From NCBI GenBank assembly GCA_934447715.1, contig CAKSER010000005.1:26502-90501 (forward strand): a stretch of 64,000 nucleotides of DNA, in the 5' to 3' direction. The notes under the pieces are model-generated. The model was not told where the DNA came from. It made no database searches and worked only from the letters and a program-made list of their open reading frames with translations. Origin of the DNA: an uncultured Eubacteriales bacterium. GTDB taxonomy: Bacteria > Bacillota > Clostridia > Oscillospirales > CAG-272. The position numbers and the translations under genes were made by a program. Below are positions 24,554 to 32,344 of this stretch, one piece after another (position 1 is the first letter of the stretch; each line of letters begins with the position of its first letter).

Positions 24554-26206
24554 CTAAACTTTCAGCATCCTGCTTACAGCCTCATTACTCCTTTTTTCAA
24601 TTTCGCAATACTCGGGCAGATTCGCCCTGACAAGCGCCGCAGGCACCTGAGGCGTCACCGCGTTTCCGCACCGTGCGACCTGCTTTGATTTCACGTATGG
24701 GTGTCCATCCGCATCATGATCGATGACATAATCGTGTGGAAATCCCTGCGCGTTGAAAAGTTCGCGCGGTTGAAGCATTCGCATTTTTATGTCCGTGATT
24801 ATGTATTCCTCGCCGTGAATGGTTACCAGCGCGAAGCGATCCTTTGTCGTCACCGTATCAAGCGGTTCATTGACCGATTTTGCCGCGCCTGTGGAGAAGT
24901 ATTTCACAAGGAATGCTTGAACCTCCGCGTGGTGTGCTCCGCTGCAGGAGACGGTTGTCAGCGGCTCGTTGATGGGCTGACCGTCCATGTTGTTCCGCAT
25001 CGTCATGATGTGGGCGGTAACGAGGGAGTTGTGGTCTTTGGTTGTGACCGTGTCAAGAGGAGCATCCGCCGCGCTTCCTGCTCCGTTATATACTCCGCCG
25101 TAGTTCTTCATGATATATGCCACCGAGAGGGCGTATCTATTCGAGGTGTCCTGCGTCATGAGCGGCTCTGTCAGTTCTTGCCCACGCACTTCATCTTTGG
25201 CGGTCTCGCTATGGTACTGGATCAACGTCGGCGCGACTACGCCGTATCCGTTCTTTGCCGTAATAGTTCCGAGCGGCTCGTCCGTACTCTGCCCTCTGAA
25301 GCCTTCGCCGGAATGGTTGACTGTCACAATGAACGGTTCTGGATTGTCAATTACGAATTTCTGAATACCTCGCGCGATCCTCCGCACCGTGTTTTCTGCC
25401 AGCGGCTTTTTGCGCTCGAAGATGCTTTGTGCTGGTATCGACCAGTCGATGCACTCGGCGGTGTGGTACGGCAGTTTAAGTCCCTGCTTGACTGCTTCGC
25501 TGTCTTTTGGGGCGTGTGTGGGTTCTGCCCAGACAATGGGGCGACCGTCGCAACGGGCAATGAGATAGAAGCGTGTCCTTGTCGTCGGTGCGCCGTAATC
25601 GCAGGATTTCAGCGTTCGGTGCTGCACCTTGTATCCCAGCCCCTTTTGCAGTTTCTGTGCCATTTCCGATGTCGGTTCGATTGAGAGCGCATCGCACATT
25701 TCTTTGTACGCAGGATGTGATTCGGGGATGCCGGATGTCAGCGCAAGTATAAACCCGATGAATGTTGCTCCTGCACGCTCCTTTATCGGCTTGCGGTCTT
25801 CTCCGAGAGGACCCCAGGTATGAATTTCAGGAACATTTTCAAGCATTAAAACTTTCGGCCGCACCGCGTATGCCCATTTTATAACGACCCACACAAGGCC
25901 CCTTATGTTCTTGTCTACCGGCTTTCCGCCCTTTGCACGTGAGAAGTGTTTGCAATCCGGCGAAAACCATGCTAATGTGACCGGATTCCCTGCGCAGGCT
26001 TCAACAGGGTCAACTTCCCAAACATTTTCACAATAATGCATTGTCGACGGATGATTTGCTTTGTGCATCGCTATCGCATCCGGGTCGTGATTGATTGCGA
26101 TATCCACGCTGCGTCCGATTGCCATTTCAATCCCCGTGCTTGTTCCGCCGCCTCCGGCAAAGTTGTCAACGAACAATTCCTTCGTTTTCTCCGCCCCCTT
26201 CCGCAT
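24554..26206 (-). CDS. Phage DNA (cytosine-5) methyltransferase
   Basis: 550 residues. Motif I is VDNFAGGGGTSTGIE (14-27), motif IV is FSPDCKHFSRAKGG with catalytic C85, and motif VI is ENVPE near 120. A long variable region contains three repeats of the type PLDTVTTKDxxxLVT / EPLTTV, and motif X lies near the C-terminus (GNAVTPQVPAALV). It transfers methyl from SAM to cytosine, probably to shield phage DNA from host restriction. No cognate nuclease is adjacent. The start overlaps the preceding nuclease gene; an internal TTG near 26176 is a possible alternative. Confidence 0.93.
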   Translation of the reverse strand: MRKGAEKTKELFVDNFAGGGGTSTGIEMAIGRSVDIAINHDPDAIAMHKANHPSTMHYCENVWEVDPVEACAGNPVTLAWFSPDCKHFSRAKGGKPVDKNIRGLVWVVIKWAYAVRPKVLMLENVPEIHTWGPLGEDRKPIKERAGATFIGFILALTSGIPESHPAYKEMCDALSIEPTSEMAQKLQKGLGYKVQHRTLKSCDYGAPTTRTRFYLIARCDGRPIVWAEPTHAPKDSEAVKQGLKLPYHTAECIDWSIPAQSIFERKKPLAENTVRRIARGIQKFVIDNPEPFIVTVNHSGEGFRGQSTDEPLGTITAKNGYGVVAPTLIQYHSETAKDEVRGQELTEPLMTQDTSNRYALSVAYIMKNYGGVYNGAGSAADAPLDTVTTKDHNSLVTAHIMTMRNNMDGQPINEPLTTVSCSGAHHAEVQAFLVKYFSTGAAKSVNEPLDTVTTKDRFALVTIHGEEYIITDIKMRMLQPRELFNAQGFPHDYVIDHDADGHPYVKSKQVARCGNAVTPQVPAALVRANLPEYCEIEKRSNEAVSRMLKV

Positions 26207-26501
26207 AGAGCCTCATAAAGTCCCCGATTTCCATTGTGACAAGCCATTCGTGATTGTCCCTGCGATGAAAGACAGCCGGAAGCTCGTTTGACAGAGCATC
26301 ATGCTTTGCCTGTGTAATCGCATCGTAAAGATTAAGCTTTTCGACCCTTTTGCACTCGATATGTATTCCGGGAAGCCCAATAACGTCCGCATCCCCGTTT
26401 GCACCGCAGTATTGCTGTCCGCGCCGGCAGCTGTAGCCGTATTCGCCAAGACGCCTTGCAAGCTCGCGCTCGCCTCTTTTGCCTTTCTCTCTGCTGTTCA
26501 T
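26166..26501 (-). CDS. PDDEXK nuclease (Holliday-junction-resolvase-like)
   Basis: 111 residues from the ATG at 26501, with AAAGGAG eight bases upstream. MNSREKGKRGERELARRLGEYGYSCRRGQQYCG gives the N-terminal Glu and basic patch. DADVIGLPGIHIECKRVEKLNLYDAITQA gives D...ExK, the catalytic core of the Hjc/PDDEXK fold. Phages use such enzymes to process branched DNA before packaging. It sits among replication genes. Confidence 0.8.
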   Translation of the reverse strand: MNSREKGKRGERELARRLGEYGYSCRRGQQYCGANGDADVIGLPGIHIECKRVEKLNLYDAITQAKHDALSNELPAVFHRRDNHEWLVTMEIGDFMRLYAEGGGENEGIVR

Positions 26502-26635
26502 GATGTTTACTCCTTTCTGGTTCGATTGCCTTATAAACGAGATACGGAACACCCCATAACGGTGCCGTTAAAAACACAATAATGACAACCCATAAGCTTA
26601 ATATGTCGTAAAAAATCTTCTAAGTCGTGCATTTT

Positions 26636-27451
26636 TTATTCCCGTCCTCCTTCCGGCGCTTCAGGCAGAGGCATCCAATAAGCCACATGCTTTCCGTAGC
26701 GCACCCATTTTCCGTCAACATATCTGTCTGTATCAAGCTTTGGAAAAGTCCCGGCATTTTCAAGAAATACCAAAACTCTTTCCGATTCATCCGTCGGCAG
26801 ATCATCCTTTACGCTGATCCATTCTCCCCAACTGTAAGGATCTTCACCCGGCAAAAGTTCAACCATCCTCGCAGCCGAAGCATATACCGCTTTCGGAGTG
26901 CCTACCGCCATGTCTGCTTTTGCTTCGAGCAAGCCGATAAGCTTTTGCTTGTCTATGTATTTACTCATCTTTTCTCTCTCCCTTTTGCTTTTCTCTCCCT
27001 TTTGCTTTTCTCTTTCTTCGCAGACAGGACAAACCATCCGCCCCTCCGGTATCACCTCGCCGCAGATAACGCATGTGTCAGCCGAGCTTGTAAGCTTGAA
27101 GCAGCCTATGCGCTTTAGAATCTTCCGGTATGTGCCGGCAGAAGCTCCGCCGCCCTTTTCAATTTTTGCGATAGTGAATTCGGAAACACCGAGCCGCACG
27201 GCAAATTCACCCGTCGTAAGCTCAAGCCGCCTGCGCTCGTCTCTTACCGCGTTTTCGTATTCGGCGCACCGTATAGGCTGTAAGTCTCTGATTGGCTCGC
27301 TTTTTCTCCTCTTTGCCTCTGTAAGACATGCCCACGAGCAAAGCCTTGCCTTGCCATTGCCTGTTCCGAACCGGTATCGGTGCATCGGAGCAGGAATAAA
27401 GGTTTTAAGGCAAATGGGGCATTTTGCCTCCCACAAAAGCGTGTCATACAT
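26636..27451 (-). CDS. Composite protein: HTH, zinc ribbon and DUF551 domain
   Basis: 271 residues. Residues 10-45 have CPICLKTF and later cysteines; 65-110 are an XRE-like HTH (RRLELTTGEFAVRLGVSEFTIAKIEKGG); 125-145 are a zinc ribbon (CVICGEV...CPVCEE). The C-terminus (EWISVKDDLPTDESERVLVFLENAG...HVAYWMPLPEAPEGG) is DUF551. A well-placed internal ATG (MSKYIDKQKL, with GGGAGAG upstream) could give a separate DUF551 protein. I infer a fused gene or two products from one frame. Confidence 0.6.
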   Translation of the reverse strand: MYDTLLWEAKCPICLKTFIPAPMHRYRFGTGNGKARLCSWACLTEAKRRKSEPIRDLQPIRCAEYENAVRDERRRLELTTGEFAVRLGVSEFTIAKIEKGGGASAGTYRKILKRIGCFKLTSSADTCVICGEVIPEGRMVCPVCEEREKQKGEKSKREREKMSKYIDKQKLIGLLEAKADMAVGTPKAVYASAARMVELLPGEDPYSWGEWISVKDDLPTDESERVLVFLENAGTFPKLDTDRYVDGKWVRYGKHVAYWMPLPEAPEGGRE

Positions 27452-27947
27452 TTCCGGCTTCCTTTCTCAGCTGCCTTAATCTTTCCTGCATTTCCTCGGC
27501 GCTCGGCAGCAAGCTAAACGAACCGCCGCGCTCTCCTCTTTGCTCGCTTCTAGGCAGCTCTCTTTCCTGCCGTTCTCTTGCCCTGCGGTTTCTTTCGGCG
27601 TAATCCGTTTCGCTTCCGACAAGATTGCTGTAATCCGTAAGAACAGCAGCCCCGTTGCAATCGTCATAAATAAGCCCGAGCGTCCGAAAGAGCGCAATGC
27701 CGGCCTTGACTGTGTCTGCCGAAAACCACTTGCAGTCCTTTGCAATCTTTTCGGCGCTGTACGGAATCACGATATCCCCGATCTGCCTTTCAAGCCTGCC
27801 CTCGGTGTTGATTGTTTTAAGACAAAGAACCTGATATAAAACAACATACTTCGCACCGCCGGGCTGCTCCATAAGATAATCGACCGCATCCGAGGTCATA
27901 AAGGATTCCTTCAGCTTGAACCAGTAATATCTTTTACCTGTTGCCAC
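27444..27947 (-). CDS. Phage replisome organizer (N-terminal domain type)
   Basis: 167 residues from a GTG with AGAGG upstream. MATGKRYYWFKLKESFMTSDAVDYLMEQPGGAKYVVLYQVLCLKTINTEGRL and AEKIAKDCKWFSADTVKAGIALF are the winged-helix Rep_Org_N signature. The C-terminal half is Arg/Glu-rich and unstructured. It should bind the phage origin and recruit host helicase. No helicase loader gene was seen beside it, so loading may rely on the host. Confidence 0.85.
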   Translation of the reverse strand: MATGKRYYWFKLKESFMTSDAVDYLMEQPGGAKYVVLYQVLCLKTINTEGRLERQIGDIVIPYSAEKIAKDCKWFSADTVKAGIALFRTLGLIYDDCNGAAVLTDYSNLVGSETDYAERNRRARERQERELPRSEQRGERGGSFSLLPSAEEMQERLRQLRKEAGNV

Positions 27948-27959
27948 GGCTCACACCTC

Positions 27960-28415
27960 TTAAAACGGCAGATCGTCGTCATCCGGAAGCGGTGCAAGCT
28001 CCGGGGAAACCTCGGTTCCAACATAGCCGTCCGGTATGTATGTCTGCATCTGTGTCTGTTTATATGACTTCTGCGCCGTATTCTGCGTATTCGTGCCCCC
28101 TGACGTACTTTCTGCCGATTTGAGCCCTTCTACGCGGTCACAGAGCACCTCTGTTACAAATCTCTTGCTGCCGTCTCGCGTTTCGTAGCTTCTTGACTGC
28201 AGCTGACCGACAATTCCGATCAGATCTCCTTTGTGCAGATACTTGCCGGCAAACTCCGCGCTCTGCCGCCACAATACACAGTCGACAAAATCCGTCTGAT
28301 CCTTTGCCCTCGGTCTCTTTACCGCAAGACCGAAGCTTGTGACCGGCACTCCCTCCGCCGTTGTCTTGATTTCAAAATCGTTTGCTATTCTTCCCGTTAA
28401 GCATACCGTGTTCAT
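27960..28415 (-). CDS. ssb: Single-stranded DNA-binding protein
   Basis: 151 residues. The OB-fold begins MNTVCLTGRIANDFEIKTTAEGVPVTSFGLAVKR, with a following WRQSAEFAGKYLHKGDLIGIVGQLQSRSYE. A Gln/Thr-rich linker leads to an acidic DDDDLPF tip, the standard partner-binding tail of SSB. It protects single strands during phage replication and recombination, next to the SSAP and exonuclease genes. Confidence 0.95.
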   Translation of the reverse strand: MNTVCLTGRIANDFEIKTTAEGVPVTSFGLAVKRPRAKDQTDFVDCVLWRQSAEFAGKYLHKGDLIGIVGQLQSRSYETRDGSKRFVTEVLCDRVEGLKSAESTSGGTNTQNTAQKSYKQTQMQTYIPDGYVGTEVSPELAPLPDDDDLPF

Positions 28416-28454
28416 TCTTTTCCTCCCGTTCCGGCTTTCTTTAGCCGGCTCTTT

Positions 28455-28667
28455 TTATTTTGTGACGATAAAATATTTTGCATACGATACCGGCTTCCCG
28501 TACCGGTTGACAGCCTTTTCCATGGATTTGCGGATGTCGTAGCCCTCCTCCTTCAGCTCCGCAATCCTTGCGCCGAGCCTTAAGCAGCCGTATTCGGCAA
28601 TTGCCTCCCACGGCGTTATAGAGCCGTGCCGTTTAAGATGCTCTAAAATCAGATTGTTCTGTGACAT
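28455..28667 (-). CDS. Small winged-helix phage protein
   Basis: 70 residues. LILEHLKRHGSITPWEAIAEYGCLRLGARIAELKEEGYDI is a winged helix-turn-helix with the recognition helix near LRLGARIAEL. Such proteins are common in the replication block of Firmicutes phages and are often unnamed. It may bind DNA. It starts at the base after the HNH gene stop. Confidence 0.75.
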   Translation of the reverse strand: MSQNNLILEHLKRHGSITPWEAIAEYGCLRLGARIAELKEEGYDIRKSMEKAVNRYGKPVSYAKYFIVTK

Positions 28668-28973
28668 TTATCTCCTCCCCTTCCGGTAAATAAGTTTTTC
28701 TTCGTCCCACCCGGGATATCTGCTTTTAAGATATTGCCGCACGACCGGGAACAGCTGCTGTCTTCCCACACCGTCAAAGGCGTTGTGACAGGCAAAACAC
28801 ATGGTCGTGATGTTTTCCTCAATTCCGAGCCCTCCGGCACTCCTCGGGATAAAATGGCTGTTCGGCATGGCCCGGTGCGTACCGCATATAATGCATTTCC
28901 CGCCGTCTCGCTCCCATACTCTTTCCTTGACGGCTCTCGTAATGTCGCATGCTCTTGTCCGTGCTGATTTCAT
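28668..28973 (-). CDS. HNH endonuclease
   Basis: 101 residues from the ATG at 28973 with GGAGGAG upstream, overlapping the previous stop by ATGA. RDGGKCIICGTHRAMPNSHFIPRSAGGLGIEENITTMCFACHNAFD has both CxxC zinc knuckles and the HNH core H...N...H. Small phage HNH enzymes can assist packaging or be free nucleases; here it lies in the recombination block, not beside terminase. Confidence 0.88.
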   Translation of the reverse strand: MKSARTRACDITRAVKERVWERDGGKCIICGTHRAMPNSHFIPRSAGGLGIEENITTMCFACHNAFDGVGRQQLFPVVRQYLKSRYPGWDEEKLIYRKGRR

Positions 28974-29515
28974 TTCCACTCCTCCTTGATAAGCGCAAGC
29001 TCCGAAGGGCTGATAACCTCCACACCGCAATCGTCACAGGTCTGGATCACCGCATCGAGCAGCCGGCTCATCTCCGCCGTCGTGTAGGTTGATGACCCGT
29101 AATATACACATACCTTGACGCAGCCCGGAAGCTTGCAACGGTCGACCTTCTCGGTAAACCATCCGATCCCCTTGTTGCTCCATTCGCGCTCGAAGGAATC
29201 AAACGCCTCCTCCGGCATCGCCATATATTCATACACACCGGAAGATCTTATGTGATCCCGGTATACATCCTCCTTGCTCACAATGCATCCGTCCTTTGAA
29301 AGGGCAGCCGACAGCTGACCGCACAGCTCCCACAAAAGATCATTTGCATTCCTGCTCCGCTTTTCGTAATACCGCTTGATCTCAACCGTGTATTCCTTGT
29401 CCGTTTTGATGCTTTCGGCAATGCCTCGCGCCTCCGGCGTGCTGTCGACCTTAAGAGACAGCCATGTTCCGCCTTGGTCGATGCTCCACCGCGCACCGCT
29501 GATTTTTGTCTTCAC
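28970..29515 (-). CDS. NinB-like phage recombination-region protein
   Basis: 181 residues. RYYEKRSRNANDLLWELCGQLSAAL, VYRDHIRSSG, EREWSNKGIGWFTEKVDRCKLPGC and YYGSSTYTTAEMSRLLDAVIQTCDDCGVEVISP form a pattern familiar in Clostridia phages and distantly like NinB (Orf). It may help recombinase loading on SSB-coated DNA; this is by analogy only. It overlaps the exonuclease gene by 4 bases. Confidence 0.65.
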   Translation of the reverse strand: MKTKISGARWSIDQGGTWLSLKVDSTPEARGIAESIKTDKEYTVEIKRYYEKRSRNANDLLWELCGQLSAALSKDGCIVSKEDVYRDHIRSSGVYEYMAMPEEAFDSFEREWSNKGIGWFTEKVDRCKLPGCVKVCVYYGSSTYTTAEMSRLLDAVIQTCDDCGVEVISPSELALIKEEWK

Positions 29516-30072
29516 GGAAATCTACCCTCCCTCAATATCGCCGACAGCTCGAAAATGTTCGGCAGAAAGACCTTGTTTATCCATTCCTCGTCATACTCGA
29601 TCGGATATTCGCTTAACCGTCTGCCGTCGATCGGACGGAAAAAGTTGCCGTAATCCGCTCTTTCAAGACCGTATGCGTATATGCTCGCTTTCGGAAGAAC
29701 CCCGTAGCTTTTAAGCCAGGCATACATCTGAACGTTAACCTGATCACGGTAATGCTTCGGGACCTTAAAGCCCTTTTCAAGACTGTAGGTCTTAATTTCA
29801 AAGATCTTGTCCCTGCTGTTGCCGTCACAGTTTACCCGGAGCAGTATTTCCGGGATAATGATCTGCTTGTCCGTTTCGGAGCAGCCGAGAAATTCAAGAA
29901 TCGGATGCTCGAAATTTGTTCCGGCTGCCATCGCCTCGTTTTGGTAATCGCTTCTTGCAATCCCAAGCTTGATCTGCCACCACTTTTCAAAGGATTTTGT
30001 CTTCCGGTTCCCGACTATGTACCGCACATCCGATGCGCCGAAGTATCCGCTTCTGTCGCTGTCCGCAATCAT
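29512..30072 (-). CDS. YqaJ-family phage exonuclease
   Basis: 186 residues. GYFGASDVRYIVGN, the GTNFEHPILEFLG segment with the first acidic residue, CDGNSRDKIFEIKTYS with D...ExK, and YRDQVNVQMYAWLK make up the lambda-exonuclease-like YqaJ fold. It digests one strand of linear DNA. Together with the SSAP just upstream it forms a two-gene recombination system; the genes overlap by 4 bases. Confidence 0.85.
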   Translation of the reverse strand: MIADSDRSGYFGASDVRYIVGNRKTKSFEKWWQIKLGIARSDYQNEAMAAGTNFEHPILEFLGCSETDKQIIIPEILLRVNCDGNSRDKIFEIKTYSLEKGFKVPKHYRDQVNVQMYAWLKSYGVLPKASIYAYGLERADYGNFFRPIDGRRLSEYPIEYDEEWINKVFLPNIFELSAILREGRFP

Positions 30073-30740
30073 TTGGATGCCCCGACCGAAAGGAGCTTTT
30101 TCTCGAATCTCGCAAGCGCGTCAAATTGGCAGAAAACCGACTTGACCTCGTCGACGGTCATATCAAGAGCAGCTGCGACATCCTTTGCCGACATGCCCTT
30201 TTTCTTGAGAACCTCCGTATACTCCTCCTGAAAGCGCTCCTTGATTGCAAACAGGCTGTGCTTTGTAAGGTCCTCGACTGCCTGTTCCTCGTCCGCACCG
30301 TCCTTTTCGTCGCACCAGAGACTAAAGCCCAGCCCCGTAACCATTGCAACCGTCTTGACAAACGCCCTTGTCTGCGCGTTCCAGACTCTCTGCTGCGTAA
30401 GAGAATTGTCCTTGACCGGGTTCGAGCCGTTCATAAGCGGATACTGCCCGTAGTATACCTTGTCGTCGATTTCGACCTTGACCTTTACCTCGTAGCACCT
30501 GTTTGCTACACCGTTTCGGTCAACAAATTCCCGGTCGCTCATAATAAGCGAGCTGCCGTGCTCGTTTGTGCATGGCGTGAAGTTTACAAATTCCGCGCCG
30601 TTTTCGTGCAACAGCTTCTTGCATTGCGCCCAGTTGAGATAGGGCACCAAAATCGTCTTTCCCTTGTCATCCTTTGCCTCGCGCATGTCGCAGTACGGAA
30701 GCACGTCTATCTGCATCATCTCGTTAAAGCTTTTAAGCAT
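30069..30740 (-). CDS. DUF1071-type single-strand annealing protein
   Basis: 223 residues from the ATG at 30740, which has GAGGAGG nine bases upstream; longer frames begin inside a low-complexity repeat. LPYLNWAQCKKLLHENGAEFVNFTP-type text (here VPYLNWAQ), GQYPLMNGSNPVKDNSLTQQRVWNAQTRAFVKTVAMVTGLGFSLW match DUF1071, a Sak/Erf-like annealing family. It should anneal homologous strands and pairs with YqaJ. A short HTH-like end (MSAKDVAAALDMTVDEVKSV) follows. Confidence 0.82.
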   Translation of the reverse strand: MLKSFNEMMQIDVLPYCDMREAKDDKGKTILVPYLNWAQCKKLLHENGAEFVNFTPCTNEHGSSLIMSDREFVDRNGVANRCYEVKVKVEIDDKVYYGQYPLMNGSNPVKDNSLTQQRVWNAQTRAFVKTVAMVTGLGFSLWCDEKDGADEEQAVEDLTKHSLFAIKERFQEEYTEVLKKKGMSAKDVAAALDMTVDEVKSVFCQFDALARFEKKLLSVGASK

Positions 30741-30969
30741 CTTCGCCATCCTCCTCGTGTTCCTCGTCTTCCTCGTCTTCCTCGTCTTCCTCGTCGTAAT
30801 CTTCGTATTCCTCAACTCTTCCGCCGCAGTAGGGACAGCTCGATTCGCCGCAGCTTTCGTATGCCGGAAAGCCGAAGCAGTCGCCTATATATTCTTTCCA
30901 GTACTCTGTCTCAAGCTCTCCCTCGTTGAGGATCTCACCGCACCTGCGGCAGATATATAGATCGCTCAT
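30733..30969 (-). CDS. Zinc-ribbon protein with acidic tail
   Basis: 78 residues. CRRCGEIL and CPYCGGR make a zinc ribbon, with a further CGESSC between. The last 25 residues are almost only Glu and Asp, encoded by a short tandem DNA repeat. It may mimic DNA or dock on a basic partner. It overlaps both neighbours by a few bases (ATGA upstream). Confidence 0.7.
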   Translation of the reverse strand: MSDLYICRRCGEILNEGELETEYWKEYIGDCFGFPAYESCGESSCPYCGGRVEEYEDYDEEDEEDEEDEEHEEDGEDA

Positions 30970-31202
30970 TTCAGCACCGCCCTTAAAATTGCCTGACCGC
31001 CGATGTTTTCCTCAAAGGCAAAGCCCGGCTCGGTAATTGCGGCAAATGAATCGCCTAAAACAATTCTGTTTCCCTGGTTCTGTAAGGCAAGGAACAAACA
31101 CCTTTTCACAAACTCAAGATCGCTCTTTAATGCCTTGTTTTCTTTTTCCAGATTCGCCGCCTTATTTGCAAGATAGCCTGCATATTCTTCGCTGATTTTC
31201 AT
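30966..31202 (-). CDS. Small coiled-coil phage protein
   Basis: 78 residues from the ATG at 31202 with GGGAGG seven bases upstream; a longer frame overlaps the neighbour and is Arg-rich in a way unlike the rest. KISEEYAGYLANKAANLEKENKALKSDLEFVKRCL is a coiled coil. The C-terminus is neutral. Function unknown. Confidence 0.65.
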   Translation of the reverse strand: MKISEEYAGYLANKAANLEKENKALKSDLEFVKRCLFLALQNQGNRIVLGDSFAAITEPGFAFEENIGGQAILRAVLK

Positions 31203-31215
31203 TGCCTGTCCTCCC

Positions 31216-31455
31216 TCATCGGTCATCCCTGCCGCTGCCCGGCATGCGGTCGGTAACGGTGTAGATAACCGTGCTTTTATCTTCCGTTTCCTCAATCTCC
31301 TCAACCTTGAGATCAAGCCGGTATTTCTGCTTTAATGCCTCGTGCAGTGTTGTATAAAGTCCGTTCCCTTCGGACAGCTTCATGTGGCTCTGCACCAATG
31401 CAGCAGCACATTCATCACATGTGCCGGAAAGGTTGTTGATTATTATCGTTCTCAT
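31216..31455 (-). CDS. Hypothetical phage early protein
   Basis: 79 residues: MRTIIINNLSGTCDECAAALVQSHMKLSEGNGLYTTLHEALKQKY and an acidic C-terminus. One CxxC is present. I recognise no family. It is the first gene downstream of the repeat region at 31545-31797, so its promoter may lie there. Confidence 0.6.
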   Translation of the reverse strand: MRTIIINNLSGTCDECAAALVQSHMKLSEGNGLYTTLHEALKQKYRLDLKVEEIEETEDKSTVIYTVTDRMPGSGRDDR

Positions 31456-31544
31456 TGCGTCCTCCCGAGCCGAGCCGCACTCCGGATTGCAGCCGAAACC
31501 CGTTTTTTTGTTTTTCTTTCCTCACGCGCGTATGCGCGCTATTA

Positions 31545-31797
31545 TATAAAAATTAAATATAAATTATATATATATCTCTATATCTATATCTTTATCTATA
31601 TCTATATCTATATCTGTGTACACAATTTGTAACACATTGTGTACACGTTTGTGTTCACACTTGTGTTCAGTTGCTGTACTCATTGTGTAACACATTGTGT
31701 TCAGTAATGTGTTCAGTAATGTGTACCTGTTTGTGTTCAGCGACTGTACATATTGTGTAACACATTGTGTTCAGTAATGTGTTCGCGTTTGTGTTCA
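31545..31797. repeat. Iteron-like and AT-rich repeats, candidate phage origin
   Basis: The gap between two early genes holds an AT-rich tract with about seven TATATC-like hexamers (31570-31615). Then comes a 180-base region with eight copies of TGTGTTC and three of TGTGTAC. A unit with a 70-base period contains a 33-base perfect repeat at 31682-31714 and 31752-31784. Repeated protein sites beside an easily melted tract are the textbook origin layout. It could also be an operator array. Confidence 0.6.
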
Positions 31798-32001
31798 GAC
31801 GTTACCCTTTCCCCGATGCATTTCGTGTGGGATATATTCATCTTCTAACCATTTTTCGTATTTCTCCCACACCCCCGGCATGGCAAAATATTGCCTGACA
31901 CTTGAGTCAAGTGCTCCGAACATGGCATCATAAACATCATCCGGAATCAGATCGGGATCGATTGTAATATCTTCCTCCGCACCGATCAGATCGTTTCTCA
32001 C
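31795..32001 (-). CDS. Small acidic phage protein
   Basis: 68 residues from a GTG at 32001 with GGAGG eight bases upstream; the GTGA overlaps the previous stop. Sequence is acidic with DPDLIPDDVYDAMFGALDSSVRQYFAMPGVWEKYEKWLEDEY. A longer frame to an upstream ATG lacks a ribosome site. Family unknown. Its 3' end abuts the repeat array. Confidence 0.65.
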   Translation of the reverse strand: MRNDLIGAEEDITIDPDLIPDDVYDAMFGALDSSVRQYFAMPGVWEKYEKWLEDEYIPHEMHRGKGNV

Positions 32002-32327
32002 TTGTCTTCCCTCCATGCATCTGCCAAAGGATCAAGAGGATCATTTTCGAGAACACCCCCGAAATTAAGGGCTTTCTCAAAGCCCTCCTCCTCGTCGCAG
32101 TCCTCCGCCAGATACTTGTCTCTTTCCTTTTTCAGTTCTTTAAGAATATTCTCTCTAATCCATCCCGTAGGCAGCATCCAAATGAGCGCCGCGATTTCTT
32201 CAATCGGCCAGCAATGTTCATTTGCAAGATGCAGCTTCTGATATTGGCTGACCGTACAACCGGTAAACCACTCGTTTTTAATGCAAAGCTCGTTTAATTT
32301 CTCCGGGGTTGTTACTCCGTATTTCAT
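31998..32327 (-). CDS. Small phage protein with LCIKNEWFTxxT domain
   Basis: 109 residues. LNELCIKNEWFTGCTVSQYQKLHLANEHCWPIEEIAALIWMLP resembles the 55-residue protein at 33668-33835, so both contain the same short domain. The C-terminal half is an acidic helical tail ending LDPLADAWREDK. Proteins of this type are common in the early region of Firmicutes phages, without known function. Confidence 0.65.
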   Translation of the reverse strand: MKYGVTTPEKLNELCIKNEWFTGCTVSQYQKLHLANEHCWPIEEIAALIWMLPTGWIRENILKELKKERDKYLAEDCDEEEGFEKALNFGGVLENDPLDPLADAWREDK

Positions 32328-32344
32328 TGCTTTTTCCTCCCTTT

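Noticed and set aside
26553..26635. Small membrane protein (KIFYDILSLWVVIIVFLTAPLW) on the minus strand
   Set aside because: The frame has a good hydrophobic helix but no ATG, GTG or TTG before it after an in-frame stop, and it runs into the nuclease gene.
31618..31797. CRISPR array
   Set aside because: Repeats are short and irregular with no constant-length unique spacers, and no cas genes are near.
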